Shown here piece by piece: positions 1 through 6,293 of a DNA stretch of 10,146 nt. Under the pieces are notes generated by a model. That model did not search any database. It was given only the letters and a program-made list of their open reading frames with translations, and was not told the DNA's origin. A program made the position numbers and the translations under genes. The DNA lies in the NCBI GenBank assembly GCA_023128635.1, contig JAGMDP010000271.1, forward strand, positions 1 through 10,146. The letters are read 5' to 3'. Each line of letters opens with the position of its first letter. Within the stretch, counting starts at the first letter, position 1. The stretch is from Candidatus Heimdallarchaeota archaeon (GTDB lineage: Archaea > Asgardarchaeota > Heimdallarchaeia > JABLTI01).

Positions 1-1740
1 GGGAGATATTATGAAATTTCTGATGATGTGACTACTAGCATTGATTCTGTGTTATTGAGTTCTCTTGGAGAAGTGAATATGGGAGATCCTGCAGTACTAC
101 AAGCATTTCTTGAATATTGTTTTGTTAATTATCCTGCAGAATATTATTGTCTTGATTTATGGGATCATGGAAATGGTATTTGGGGTGCTTGTTATGATTA
201 TACCTCTCCAGATAATGATCGTTTAACTGTTAATGAAATGCAAACAGCAATTTCAGCTGCTAGTAGTAATCAGGGTGAGTATATTGATGTAATTTCTTTT
301 GATTGCTGTGTTATGAATATGATGGAAATTGTCTATGAATTAAGAAATCTCTGTGACTATGTTGTTGCTTCAGAAGAAAACATACCGTTCGACGGGTTCG
401 ATTATGAACCAATTATTGCTGGTTTACAAGCAGATCCAACCTTAACACCATTGGAATTTAGTCAGTTACTTGTTGATGAATATGGAATTCGTTACGCGAG
501 TACAGCGGCTACTTGTCTCTCAGCGATTGATACCTCTAAAATGGCGCAAATTGTACCAATAATGAATAATTTGGTTGGTAATTTAACAGAAGCAATCAAC
601 GATTATGATTACTATTACATGCTTTATTTGTCGAGGAGTGCAACTCGCTCATTCTCTGATGGAGCATTTGTGGATTTGAAGCATTTAGCAATGAAAATTA
701 ATTACTACATACATCTAGAAGATTTAGCGGAAACTACAGCAAATCTGATTTTAGCATTAGATGAGCTTATTGCTTATAATTGGCAACATGAAAGTTACCA
801 AGGCACAGCTCACGGTATAGCGATTTTTATGCCAGTAACAACGTATCAGTTACCGACAGATGCTTGCTACGATTATGCAAATAGAACAGGAACTTTTGCA
901 GGGATGGACTGGCAAGTTCATACTTCTTGGGGCGAATTCTTACGAGCCTATTATGATTACTCGGATTTATCACCACCCAATAGTCCACAGATGGTGGCAA
1001 AGGGAACCGAGACATCAACTTACCTTTTAGATCAAAACTACCACAAAGAGTTCATTGTCAGCATATCATCTGAAGCAGTCTACGAGTTTAACATGTTCTT
1101 ATCATCAGGTGATATTGATTTTGAAATCGGGGCTAGCTTTTCACAAGGAATTGTAATCATTGCCAGAAGTTGGTTAATTAATCCAGATGATGGCATGATA
1201 GAAACATGTAGATTGTTGTTGTCTCCCAATATTTACTACATCTTTATTCAGGGCATGGCAGCCTCATCAGCATTTACTATCTTGATAGACGAATATGAGA
1301 TACCAACAATAGAACTAAACACTCTTGAGACAACCGGTGGAGGTTCTTCAGAGGGAAACCCAACAGCTCATTATATACAAGACCTAGGTCATTATTACAC
1401 AATCAATTTGAATATTGATCAATTCACATTTGTGCTAAATAATACTGCAACAACAGATTATCAAATTGTTATATATGATGAGAATTGGAATGAAATAGCA
1501 AGTCAAGCACCTGTTAGCATAGGATCTGATATTATTCTCGAGTATAATTGCACAACAGCAATGATTGTATTTATAGAAATTTATAGCACGGTGGGATCAG
1601 GAAACTTTACTTTTGAAATACAAGGAACACCCACAAAGAGGAATGGATTATCTTCTTTGTCCCTTCTGTCAATATTCATCTCAGCTAATGCTATTATTTT
1701 AACACTATATTCCTGGAGAAAAAAGAGAAAACAAAGGTGA
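1..1740 (+). CDS. Membrane-anchored clostripain-like (family C11) cysteine peptidase, 5' end missing
   Basis: The reading frame is open from base 1, so the gene starts left of the window; the GTG at 28 is internal. Of the 579 visible residues, 50-60 hold LDLWDHGNGIWG with the presumed catalytic His56, and about 98-106 hold ISFDCCVMN, where Cys103 aligns with the nucleophile of the FDAC motif of clostripain-type (clan CD) peptidases. These enzymes usually cleave after Arg or Lys. After the peptidase domain come two beta-rich stretches (about 340-432 and 456-543) resembling pre-peptidase C-terminal (PPC-like) domains; that similarity is inferred from pattern only. A single hydrophobic helix at about 550-571 is followed by the basic tail RKKRKQR. 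This predicts a C-terminal anchor with the catalytic part outside the cell. A signal peptide should lie in the missing N-terminus. A kinase-like gene follows 13 nt downstream, so the two may be co-transcribed. The family call is firm; substrate and activation mode are unknown. Confidence 0.88.
   Translation, partial: GRYYEISDDVTTSIDSVLLSSLGEVNMGDPAVLQAFLEYCFVNYPAEYYCLDLWDHGNGIWGACYDYTSPDNDRLTVNEMQTAISAASSNQGEYIDVISFDCCVMNMMEIVYELRNLCDYVVASEENIPFDGFDYEPIIAGLQADPTLTPLEFSQLLVDEYGIRYASTAATCLSAIDTSKMAQIVPIMNNLVGNLTEAINDYDYYYMLYLSRSATRSFSDGAFVDLKHLAMKINYYIHLEDLAETTANLILALDELIAYNWQHESYQGTAHGIAIFMPVTTYQLPTDACYDYANRTGTFAGMDWQVHTSWGEFLRAYYDYSDLSPPNSPQMVAKGTETSTYLLDQNYHKEFIVSISSEAVYEFNMFLSSGDIDFEIGASFSQGIVIIARSWLINPDDGMIETCRLLLSPNIYYIFIQGMAASSAFTILIDEYEIPTIELNTLETTGGGSSEGNPTAHYIQDLGHYYTINLNIDQFTFVLNNTATTDYQIVIYDENWNEIASQAPVSIGSDIILEYNCTTAMIVFIEIYSTVGSGNFTFEIQGTPTKRNGLSSLSLLSIFISANAIILTLYSWRKKRKQR
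1735..1740 (+). promoter_or_regulatory. Shine-Dalgarno-like AGGTGA at the end of the peptidase gene
   Basis: AGGTGA overlaps the peptidase stop codon. It lies 10 nt before a TTG (1751) and 13 nt before the ATG at 1754, which fits translation of the next gene from a shared transcript. It does not by itself decide between the two starts. Confidence 0.4.
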
Positions 1741-1753
1741 AAATTAAGCTTTG

Positions 1754-2746
1754 ATGAATGTAGATATAATGAAGAAAGTATTCAATGATTCCGATGACGG
1801 AAAGGATGTTGTTGGTACCAGATTAATTAAAAGATGGAAGCATGATGAAGGATCACTGAAATTATGGCGTGCGAGTTCTAATTTTATCTATACGTTTCGA
1901 GAAAATGACAAACGAAAAATATTACGAGTGACTCCTGATGCAGAAAGAACATTAGATCTACTTTTAGCTGAAAAGGATTTTACAGATCATTTGAGAAAGA
2001 AAGGCATACCAATTCCTAAACCAATTCTATCACTTGATCAAAACAAAATTGAAACGCTAATTACTGATTTTGGAATATTCCATGGAATTGTTACTGATTT
2101 CATTGAGGGAGATTGTATAGATGATCATAATGAATTCGATGATGAAAGATTTGTAGAATGGGGAAGAATATTAGCAAGAATACATAAAGCAGCATTAAGC
2201 TTTAAACCAAACCCAAAACGTAAACGAAAAACTTGGGAAGAAGACATCGATATGGCAATAGGATGGCTGCCACAAGAAGAAAAGGAATTTAGAGAGAAAC
2301 TACAAACAATTAAGGAATGGATAAAATCAATTCCTCAAGATGAGTTTTATGGTTTACTACACTATGATATAGAACCTGACAACATAATTTGGACAAAGAA
2401 ATCATATTACATTATTGATTTTGATGATGCAGCGTATTATCCATTTGTAGCAGATCTTGCATTCGCATTAGAAGAGATAAGAAAAGAAGAACCTGATGTT
2501 GAAGGAGAGATGCTTTACAAGTTCATTAAAGGATACACCTCTGTCAAAAGCTTACCAAAAGATTGGGAAAACCAATTAGAACAATTCTATACTTTAATGG
2601 ATGTCTACAAATACGCTCGAGTGATACATGCTTTTGAGAACACAGAACCTAAAACAGATCGTGAATGGACTCAGAAAATGCGTGAAAGACTCAACAAAAG
2701 GATGAAGGAAACAAAGAAAAGACTACTAACAAAATGGAATATTTAG
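1754..2746 (+). CDS. APH-fold small-molecule kinase (aminoglycoside phosphotransferase/homoserine-kinase-II-like)
   Basis: A 330-residue protein with the fold marks of the choline/aminoglycoside kinase superfamily, which moves the ATP gamma-phosphate to a hydroxyl of a small molecule. The catalytic loop reads LLHYDIEPDN, with His203, Asp205 (presumed base) and Asn210. The metal-binding motif IIDFDDA follows at 221-226 with Asp222. An N-terminal lobe strand carries the likely ATP lysine in the segment KRKILRVTP. Length is normal for the family. The start is taken as ATG 1754; a TTG directly before it (1751) and an ATG at 1769 are alternatives. It follows the peptidase gene closely and could share its transcript. 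The substrate cannot be read from the sequence: homoserine, choline, a sugar or a protein Ser/Thr (SrkA-like) are all possible. Antibiotic resistance should not be assumed from the family name. Confidence 0.8.
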   Translation: MNVDIMKKVFNDSDDGKDVVGTRLIKRWKHDEGSLKLWRASSNFIYTFRENDKRKILRVTPDAERTLDLLLAEKDFTDHLRKKGIPIPKPILSLDQNKIETLITDFGIFHGIVTDFIEGDCIDDHNEFDDERFVEWGRILARIHKAALSFKPNPKRKRKTWEEDIDMAIGWLPQEEKEFREKLQTIKEWIKSIPQDEFYGLLHYDIEPDNIIWTKKSYYIIDFDDAAYYPFVADLAFALEEIRKEEPDVEGEMLYKFIKGYTSVKSLPKDWENQLEQFYTLMDVYKYARVIHAFENTEPKTDREWTQKMRERLNKRMKETKKRLLTKWNI

Positions 2747-2793
2747 TCTAAATGAAATTACTTTTCAAAATTTTAATGAATTAAAAAATTTGT

Positions 2794-2851
2794 GCAATCC
2801 AATTACCGAATTGTTTTCAGCCTCTTGACCCCAACAAGATAACTGGATTGC
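2794..2851 (+). other. Long perfect stem enclosing a smaller hairpin, 3' of the kinase gene
   Basis: GCAATCCA (2794-2801) pairs perfectly with TGGATTGC (2844-2851). Inside it, TCTTG (2823-2827) pairs with CAAGA (2835-2839) around the loop ACCCCAA, and AATT-ACCG-AATT (2801-2812) could form a weak third arm. The outer stem is followed by GGTTTTTGT, so this could be the 3' end signal of the peptidase-kinase transcript or part of a non-coding RNA. The pairing is seen directly; the function is inferred. Confidence 0.35.
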
Positions 2852-2863
2852 GGTTTTTGTCTA

Positions 2864-3000
2864 GAATGAAACCTCCGTGAGCATTCTCCTTCACCGAGTG
2901 GTGAAGAAAAGCAGAGTCCGTATTTATGGCCTTCCTCCTGCGACAGAGTTCATCGGAGTTAATTGTCTAACTCATTATTTTCCTGCAGAGTCTTTTTTGC
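2864..3000 (+). ncRNA. Candidate structured RNA or element remnant in a GC-richer intergenic island
   Basis: Bases 2871-2960 are about 51% G+C by count, well above the surrounding A/T-rich spacers. CTTCACC (2889-2895) and GGTGAAG (2900-2906) form a perfect 7-bp hairpin with loop GAGT. CTCCG (2873-2877) can pair with CGGAG (2954-2958) to enclose the segment, and GCAG (2911-2914) can pair with CTGC (2938-2941). GCAGAGTC occurs twice (2911 and 2985), and a T6 tract follows at 2993-2998. A 69-codon GTG-start frame (2877-3086) crosses the region but has no recognisable protein character and no ribosome binding site. The strand is unknown; plus is a guess. It could instead be the end of a decayed mobile element. 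The features here do not match tRNA, SRP RNA or RNase P RNA. Confidence 0.3.
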
Positions 3001-3181
3001 AGAACAATAAACCTTTTTCTTACAAGTATTTAATTTTTGTCCCGATACTAAAAATTGAGTTAATTATAATTCAAGAAAAGCTTTGAATATTTTCTTGGCC
3101 CATTTTTAATTAAATGTTTTTAAATAAGATAGGAAATTATATAATTGGAAAACTGAAATTAACTCAGTCGAGAAACGAATC

Positions 3182-3189
3182 TTTATATA
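3182..3189 (+). promoter_or_regulatory. TATA box (TTTATATA) of the bZIP-like gene
   Basis: TTTATATA is preceded by a purine-rich BRE-like stretch (GAAACGAA). Transcription would start about 25 nt downstream, near 3211, giving a leader of roughly 15 nt that contains the AGGTG ribosome site at 3214-3218. Confidence 0.6.
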
Positions 3190-3226
3190 TTGTCCCGAGT
3201 CTTAAATAATTGTAGGTGTGGTAAAA

Positions 3227-3817
3227 ATGTCCGAAGAGAAGAAAAAACGAGGTCGCCCCAGAGTTTATGATACGAATGCTGCTAGAAAGAAAGCATACAG
3301 AGAGAGGAAAAAAGCTGAGAGAAAAAAACTAGAAGTAGAAATTGAAAAGATGCAAAAAGATTTAGATTTTATTCGAAAAGAAATTGACCAAAAAGATCTT
3401 ACTGATAATCCATTTTTACATTTAACCTATAAAGATTTAAGAAATGCTAGTTTGGAGCAACTAGAGGTATATTCTAATGATTTGATAGCAATAATTGGAG
3501 GGCAATATTCTCTTTTAAGTCCCCTACAAGTTATCGTAAAGGACATCATAAATCAATATTCAGTGAAAAAAATAGAGGATTGGAGTGCTTTTAATCCCAA
3601 TCAAAAAGTAGCTATCGATGTTAGCGGGAAAATACTTGATTTCTATTCTATCATCCAGAATTTGACTTTATTGAATTTAATAGATTTAGAACTAAAGAAT
3701 AGAGGTCAAGACAAGAAAATTGATATTGAGCTTTCTGAAATCGAAAAACAAATTTTCGAGTTAGAAGAAGAATTTGCAGAAAAGAGGAAAGTCAAGCTTT
3801 ACGAAAAAACAGACTAG
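3227..3817 (+). CDS. Small basic DNA-binding-like protein with bZIP-like basic region and zipper
   Basis: This 196-residue protein starts with KKKRGRPR (5-12), an AT-hook-like core. A basic stretch, NAARKKAYRERKK (17-29), and a coiled coil follow. Hydrophobic residues L35, I39, M42, L46, I49 and I53 keep perfect 4-3 heptad spacing. N17-x7-R25-x9-L35-x6-M42-x6-I49 is the exact spacing of eukaryotic bZIP proteins, and A-Y-R-E-R-K recalls the Yap1/Pap1 signature. The middle (about 60-160) is a mostly helical domain I do not recognise, and an acidic-basic coiled coil (about 168-190) ends it. ATG 3227 is chosen over GTG 3218 because AGGTG lies 8 nt upstream of it. The gene stands alone between its own TATA box and a T-rich end. 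A DNA-binding regulatory or chromatin role is inferred. Similar GRPR...AYRERK stretches occur in bacterial and phage proteins, so common descent with bZIP is not implied. Confidence 0.7.
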   Translation: MSEEKKKRGRPRVYDTNAARKKAYRERKKAERKKLEVEIEKMQKDLDFIRKEIDQKDLTDNPFLHLTYKDLRNASLEQLEVYSNDLIAIIGGQYSLLSPLQVIVKDIINQYSVKKIEDWSAFNPNQKVAIDVSGKILDFYSIIQNLTLLNLIDLELKNRGQDKKIDIELSEIEKQIFELEEEFAEKRKVKLYEKTD

Positions 3818-3827
3818 TTCTGCACTA

Positions 3828-3848
3828 TTCTTTTTTCATTTTCTTTTA
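3828..3848 (+). terminator. T-tract terminator after the bZIP-like gene
   Basis: Three runs of T (T6, T4, T4), separated by C or CA, begin 11 nt after the stop codon. Archaeal RNA polymerase stops at such tracts on the non-template strand without needing a hairpin. Confidence 0.5.
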
Positions 3849-3885
3849 GATTCTATAGCGTTTAGTATTTTTGTTAGTTTATTTT

Positions 3886-3893
3886 CTATAATA
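3886..3893 (+). promoter_or_regulatory. TATA-like box (CTATAATA) upstream of the SDR gene
   Basis: This A/T box would place transcription start near 3915, leaving a leader of about 24 nt before the ATG at 3939. The surroundings are very A/T-rich, so the assignment is moderate at best. Confidence 0.35.
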
Positions 3894-3938
3894 ACATTGA
3901 TAATTTAGTAATCATTATTGAGTTTGATTAAATTGATA

Positions 3939-4769
3939 ATGAAGAATGAAACTGCTATAATCACTGGTTCAACTAGTGGCATTGGTTTAAGTATTGCTGA
4001 AAAATTTCTAGAAGCAGGTTGCAAAGTTACTATTAGTTCTAGAAGTGAAGAGAAAGTGAAGAAGACTCTTGCTGGTCTAACTAAGAAGTATAAGGACTCA
4101 GTCATTGGTTTTGCCTGTGATGTAAACGATCCCAAAGCTTTGAAGAAACTCGTTGATAAAACAATAGAGAAATTTGGGTCAGTTCGTATTCTTATTGCAA
4201 ATGCTGGAACAAATAGATCTTATGGACCATTTAGCAATTTAACGGCAGACATGGTTAGTAAAGATGCTATTAATGTAATTGGAACCAATTTGATTGGGAC
4301 TCTTAATTCGATTGCAGCAGTTATGCCTCAAATGATTCAACAAAAGTATGGGAGAATTATCACCTTATCCGGTGCAGGAGCAGAAAGACCGATGGAGAAT
4401 ATGACCATCTATACAGCTTCTAAGGGTGGGATTGTAGCTTTTTCCAAAAGCTTAGCATTAGAAATGTCTAAGAGAGAAGAAGATATAAAAATCAATGTCT
4501 TTGCGCCTGGAATGATTAAGACAAATTTGGCATCTAATGCTGATCTTGTTCCTAATTGGGGTGCGGAAGAAGATTTTGAAGCCAATTTAGAACTTGTTCA
4601 TGAATGTCTTGGAACAGACATTGATACTAGTTGTGATAAAGTAATTCCATATGCTTTACCTGAGCTTAAAGATAATGGGAAAGTATTTCGTGGATTCAAA
4701 ATAATGAAGATGATTACCGGTGGAATGAAATATCAAAGAAAGATGAAAAAAGCTAGAAAGAGTACTTAG
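3939..4769 (+). CDS. Short-chain dehydrogenase/reductase (SDR), FabG-like
   Basis: A classical SDR of 276 residues, a soluble NAD(P)H-dependent oxidoreductase acting on an alcohol or ketone. It shows the cofactor motif TGSTSGIG (9-16), the stabilising NAG (88-90), and the catalytic set Asn117, Ser144, Tyr158 and Lys162 (YTASK). Arg35 after the second strand, with no acidic residue there, points to NADP(H). The C-terminal part after about residue 190 (substrate loop, then a lysine-rich tail) is not diagnostic, so the substrate is unknown. ATG 3939 is chosen because it gives the normal short SDR N-terminus; the upstream in-frame TTG codons (3918-3933) would add seven residues not expected in the family. 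Its stop overlaps the stop of the convergent gene on the other strand by a few bases. Family assignment is secure; a role in fatty acyl or polyketide-like reduction is only one possibility. Confidence 0.88.
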   Translation: MKNETAIITGSTSGIGLSIAEKFLEAGCKVTISSRSEEKVKKTLAGLTKKYKDSVIGFACDVNDPKALKKLVDKTIEKFGSVRILIANAGTNRSYGPFSNLTADMVSKDAINVIGTNLIGTLNSIAAVMPQMIQQKYGRIITLSGAGAERPMENMTIYTASKGGIVAFSKSLALEMSKREEDIKINVFAPGMIKTNLASNADLVPNWGAEEDFEANLELVHECLGTDIDTSCDKVIPYALPELKDNGKVFRGFKIMKMITGGMKYQRKMKKARKST

Positions 4770-5137
4770 AAATCAATCTGATATTTACTAAATCTAGCAA
4801 GCCAACCTTCTTTGGTTGGCAATTCTTTGTAAAGTGCTTTACTAAGAGTGACAATGCTTTCCCCATCAACAAGGACTTCTATGTCTTTTTTAGTAGAGTA
4901 ATTCTCCATTAAAGTCAGTAAGAAATCATGAATCGCAGTATCAATCCCAGCAGCAAGACACTTGCGAACAAACACTTTCTCTTCGGGGGAGAAATGCATT
5001 AAACTATCTTGTAGTTTCTATAATTTTTGGGCTTTGTAAACCCCAGCTAATAATTTGTCATAGAAATCAATAGCGTTGTCTCTAAGATTTGCAATTATAA
5101 ATTGGCCGAATTTATCTAAAGTTTCTTCTGAATCCAT
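4766..5137 (-). pseudogene. Small conserved-looking protein gene interrupted by an in-frame amber codon
   Basis: Reading leftward from ATG at 5137, the frame gives 39 residues (starting MDSEETLDKFGQF), then TAG at 5018-5020, then six codons (KLQDSL), then an ATG at 4999 and 77 more residues ending near GWLARFSKY. Both halves share one frame, and the joined 123-codon product looks like a single alpha+beta domain. From memory it resembles a small uncharacterised bacterial family with a similar GWxARFSKY-type end; this is unverified. The simplest reading is a nonsense-mutated gene. Alternatives are stop readthrough, restart at 4999 giving a 77-residue protein, or an assembly error. TAG ends four neighbouring genes here, which argues against routine decoding of TAG as pyrrolysine. 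A TATA-like sequence lies upstream near 5181-5187. Function unknown. The stop codon shares bases with the SDR stop. Confidence 0.55.
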
Positions 5138-5202
5138 TTTACTCAAGAGATATATAATCTTATTTTACTTTTAATCTCTATTATAATCCAAATAACACAT
5201 AC

Positions 5203-5220
5203 GTCATCTACATGTATGAC
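5203..5220. promoter_or_regulatory. Inverted repeat GTCAT-N8-ATGAC between divergent genes
   Basis: GTCAT (5203-5207) and ATGAC (5216-5220) flank an 8-nt centre, with the palindrome TACATGTA (5209-5216) inside. It lies between the divergent 5' ends of the amber-interrupted gene and the degV-like gene, where a dimeric regulator could bind. An A6-CGGA-T6 inverted repeat follows at 5225-5240. The remaining spacer from 5138 to 5376 holds only TATA-like boxes. Confidence 0.25.
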
Positions 5221-5333
5221 AGTAAAAAAACGGATTTTTTAAAAACAAATGTATCATCAGAGAGAATAGGAGAAAATTAAATATATCTAGAAGCGAAACT
5301 CCTACTATTCCACTGAAATTTCCAGCTATTGCA

Positions 5334-5341
5334 TTTATAAT
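5334..5341 (+). promoter_or_regulatory. TATA box (TTTATAAT) for the DegV-family gene
   Basis: The box predicts a start near 5360-5365 and a leader of about 15 nt containing AGGT (5365-5368), which lies 8 nt before the ATG. A second candidate, TTAAATATAT at 5277-5286 after a purine-rich AGGAGAAA, would give a leader of about 70 nt. Confidence 0.45.
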
Positions 5342-5376
5342 GATAATATTTGAAAAATTGAAACAGGTTATTTAAG

Positions 5377-6264
5377 ATGGCTAAAAAATCTAAAAAGAAA
5401 TTGGTTCTTATTGCTGATTCTGCTTGTGATCTACCAGTAGATATTATAGAACAATATGGCATTGTTATTCTTCCAATCTCAATCTACTTCCCTGAAGAGA
5501 CGAGAACTCAATATGTTGATATCACCACAGAAGAGTTTTTCAGAATGATTGATGAGGAGGATTTATCACCAACTACCGGAGTTCCTTCGCCAAGAGTGTA
5601 TAAACAAACTTTCGATAAAGCTCTTGAGAAACATGATGAAGGTATAATGATCAATCTCTCAAGCGATTTGAGCGGAATCCATAACTATGCTGTTATTTAC
5701 GCAAAACAATTCGCTGAAGATAAAATCACTGCTGTTGATAGTAGGACTGCAACCCTTCCACTCGGACTTATAGCTTTAAAAGCAGCAAGAATGATCAAGG
5801 AAGGATTAACAAAAGAAGAAATCCTCAAGAAACTCAAAAAGCTTATTCCTAAAATCCAATTGAATGCTTTTGTTGGAAATTTGAAATTCCTGAAAAGATC
5901 TGGAAGAATATCTACAATAAAGCATATCCTTGGAAATTTGATGCAGTTTAAACCACTAATTTCTATTATAGATGGAAAAATAGTTTCTACCACACGTGTC
6001 CGAGGTGAAGCTGCAACAATGGAATTTATGAAAAATTTAGGAGACAAAGTTCTGAAAGCATTACCTAAAAATGAGACAATTGTTGTAATGCACTCACGAA
6101 ATTTTGAAAAAGCAGAAGAGTTAGCCAAGTATTTAGAAAACTCAAACAAGAAGAAAACTGAGATTCTTATTTGGGAAATTGGTCCTGCAATTGGTGTACA
6201 TGTTGGTCCGGGTGTTATTGGATTATCTTGGGCTGGTAAAACAGCTGATGAGTTACTAAAGTAG
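5377..6264 (+). CDS. DegV family lipid-binding protein (FakB-like)
   Basis: A 295-residue soluble protein of the usual DegV length, with the family motifs in order: DSACDLP (14-20), TTGVPSP (66-72), SSDLSGIHN (95-103), VDSRTATLPLG in the middle, LKRSGRIS, FKPLISI, and the C-terminal GVHVGPGVIG with His275. DegV/FakB proteins bind a single fatty acid in a pocket. In Firmicutes they present it to the kinase FakA to make acyl-phosphate. No FakA-like gene is in the window, and archaeal membranes are isoprenoid-based, so the ligand here may be a different long-chain lipid or acid. The start ATG is supported by AGGT 8 nt upstream and by the position of the first DegV strand. The next gene is convergent, with a gap of only 29 nt. 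Family call is firm; ligand and pathway are inferred. Confidence 0.92.
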   Translation: MAKKSKKKLVLIADSACDLPVDIIEQYGIVILPISIYFPEETRTQYVDITTEEFFRMIDEEDLSPTTGVPSPRVYKQTFDKALEKHDEGIMINLSSDLSGIHNYAVIYAKQFAEDKITAVDSRTATLPLGLIALKAARMIKEGLTKEEILKKLKKLIPKIQLNAFVGNLKFLKRSGRISTIKHILGNLMQFKPLISIIDGKIVSTTRVRGEAATMEFMKNLGDKVLKALPKNETIVVMHSRNFEKAEELAKYLENSNKKKTEILIWEIGPAIGVHVGPGVIGLSWAGKTADELLK

Positions 6265-6293
6265 AAAAAAGAAGAAAAAGGATAGATGAATGA

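Noticed and set aside
28..30. GTG as the start of the C11 peptidase
   Set aside because: The frame is open to base 1 and a signal peptide and the first strands of the fold would be missing; the gene is cut by the window edge.
2864..2960. tRNA or known RNA (SRP, RNase P, box C/D) in the GC-richer island
   Set aside because: No acceptor/T-arm pattern, no conserved SRP or RNase P blocks and no paired C and D boxes were found on reading both strands.
2877..3086. A 69-codon GTG-start frame on the plus strand
   Set aside because: No ribosome binding site, no recognisable domain, and it crosses perfect stem-loops in a GC-richer island; a structured non-coding segment explains it better.
5018..5020. 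TAG read as pyrrolysine
   Set aside because: TAG ends at least four ordinary genes in this window, which is unusual in organisms that decode it, and no pyl genes are present here.
5697..6149. 150-codon minus-strand frame opposite the DegV-family gene
   Set aside because: It is a shadow of a gene with complete family motifs and has no protein-like features of its own.
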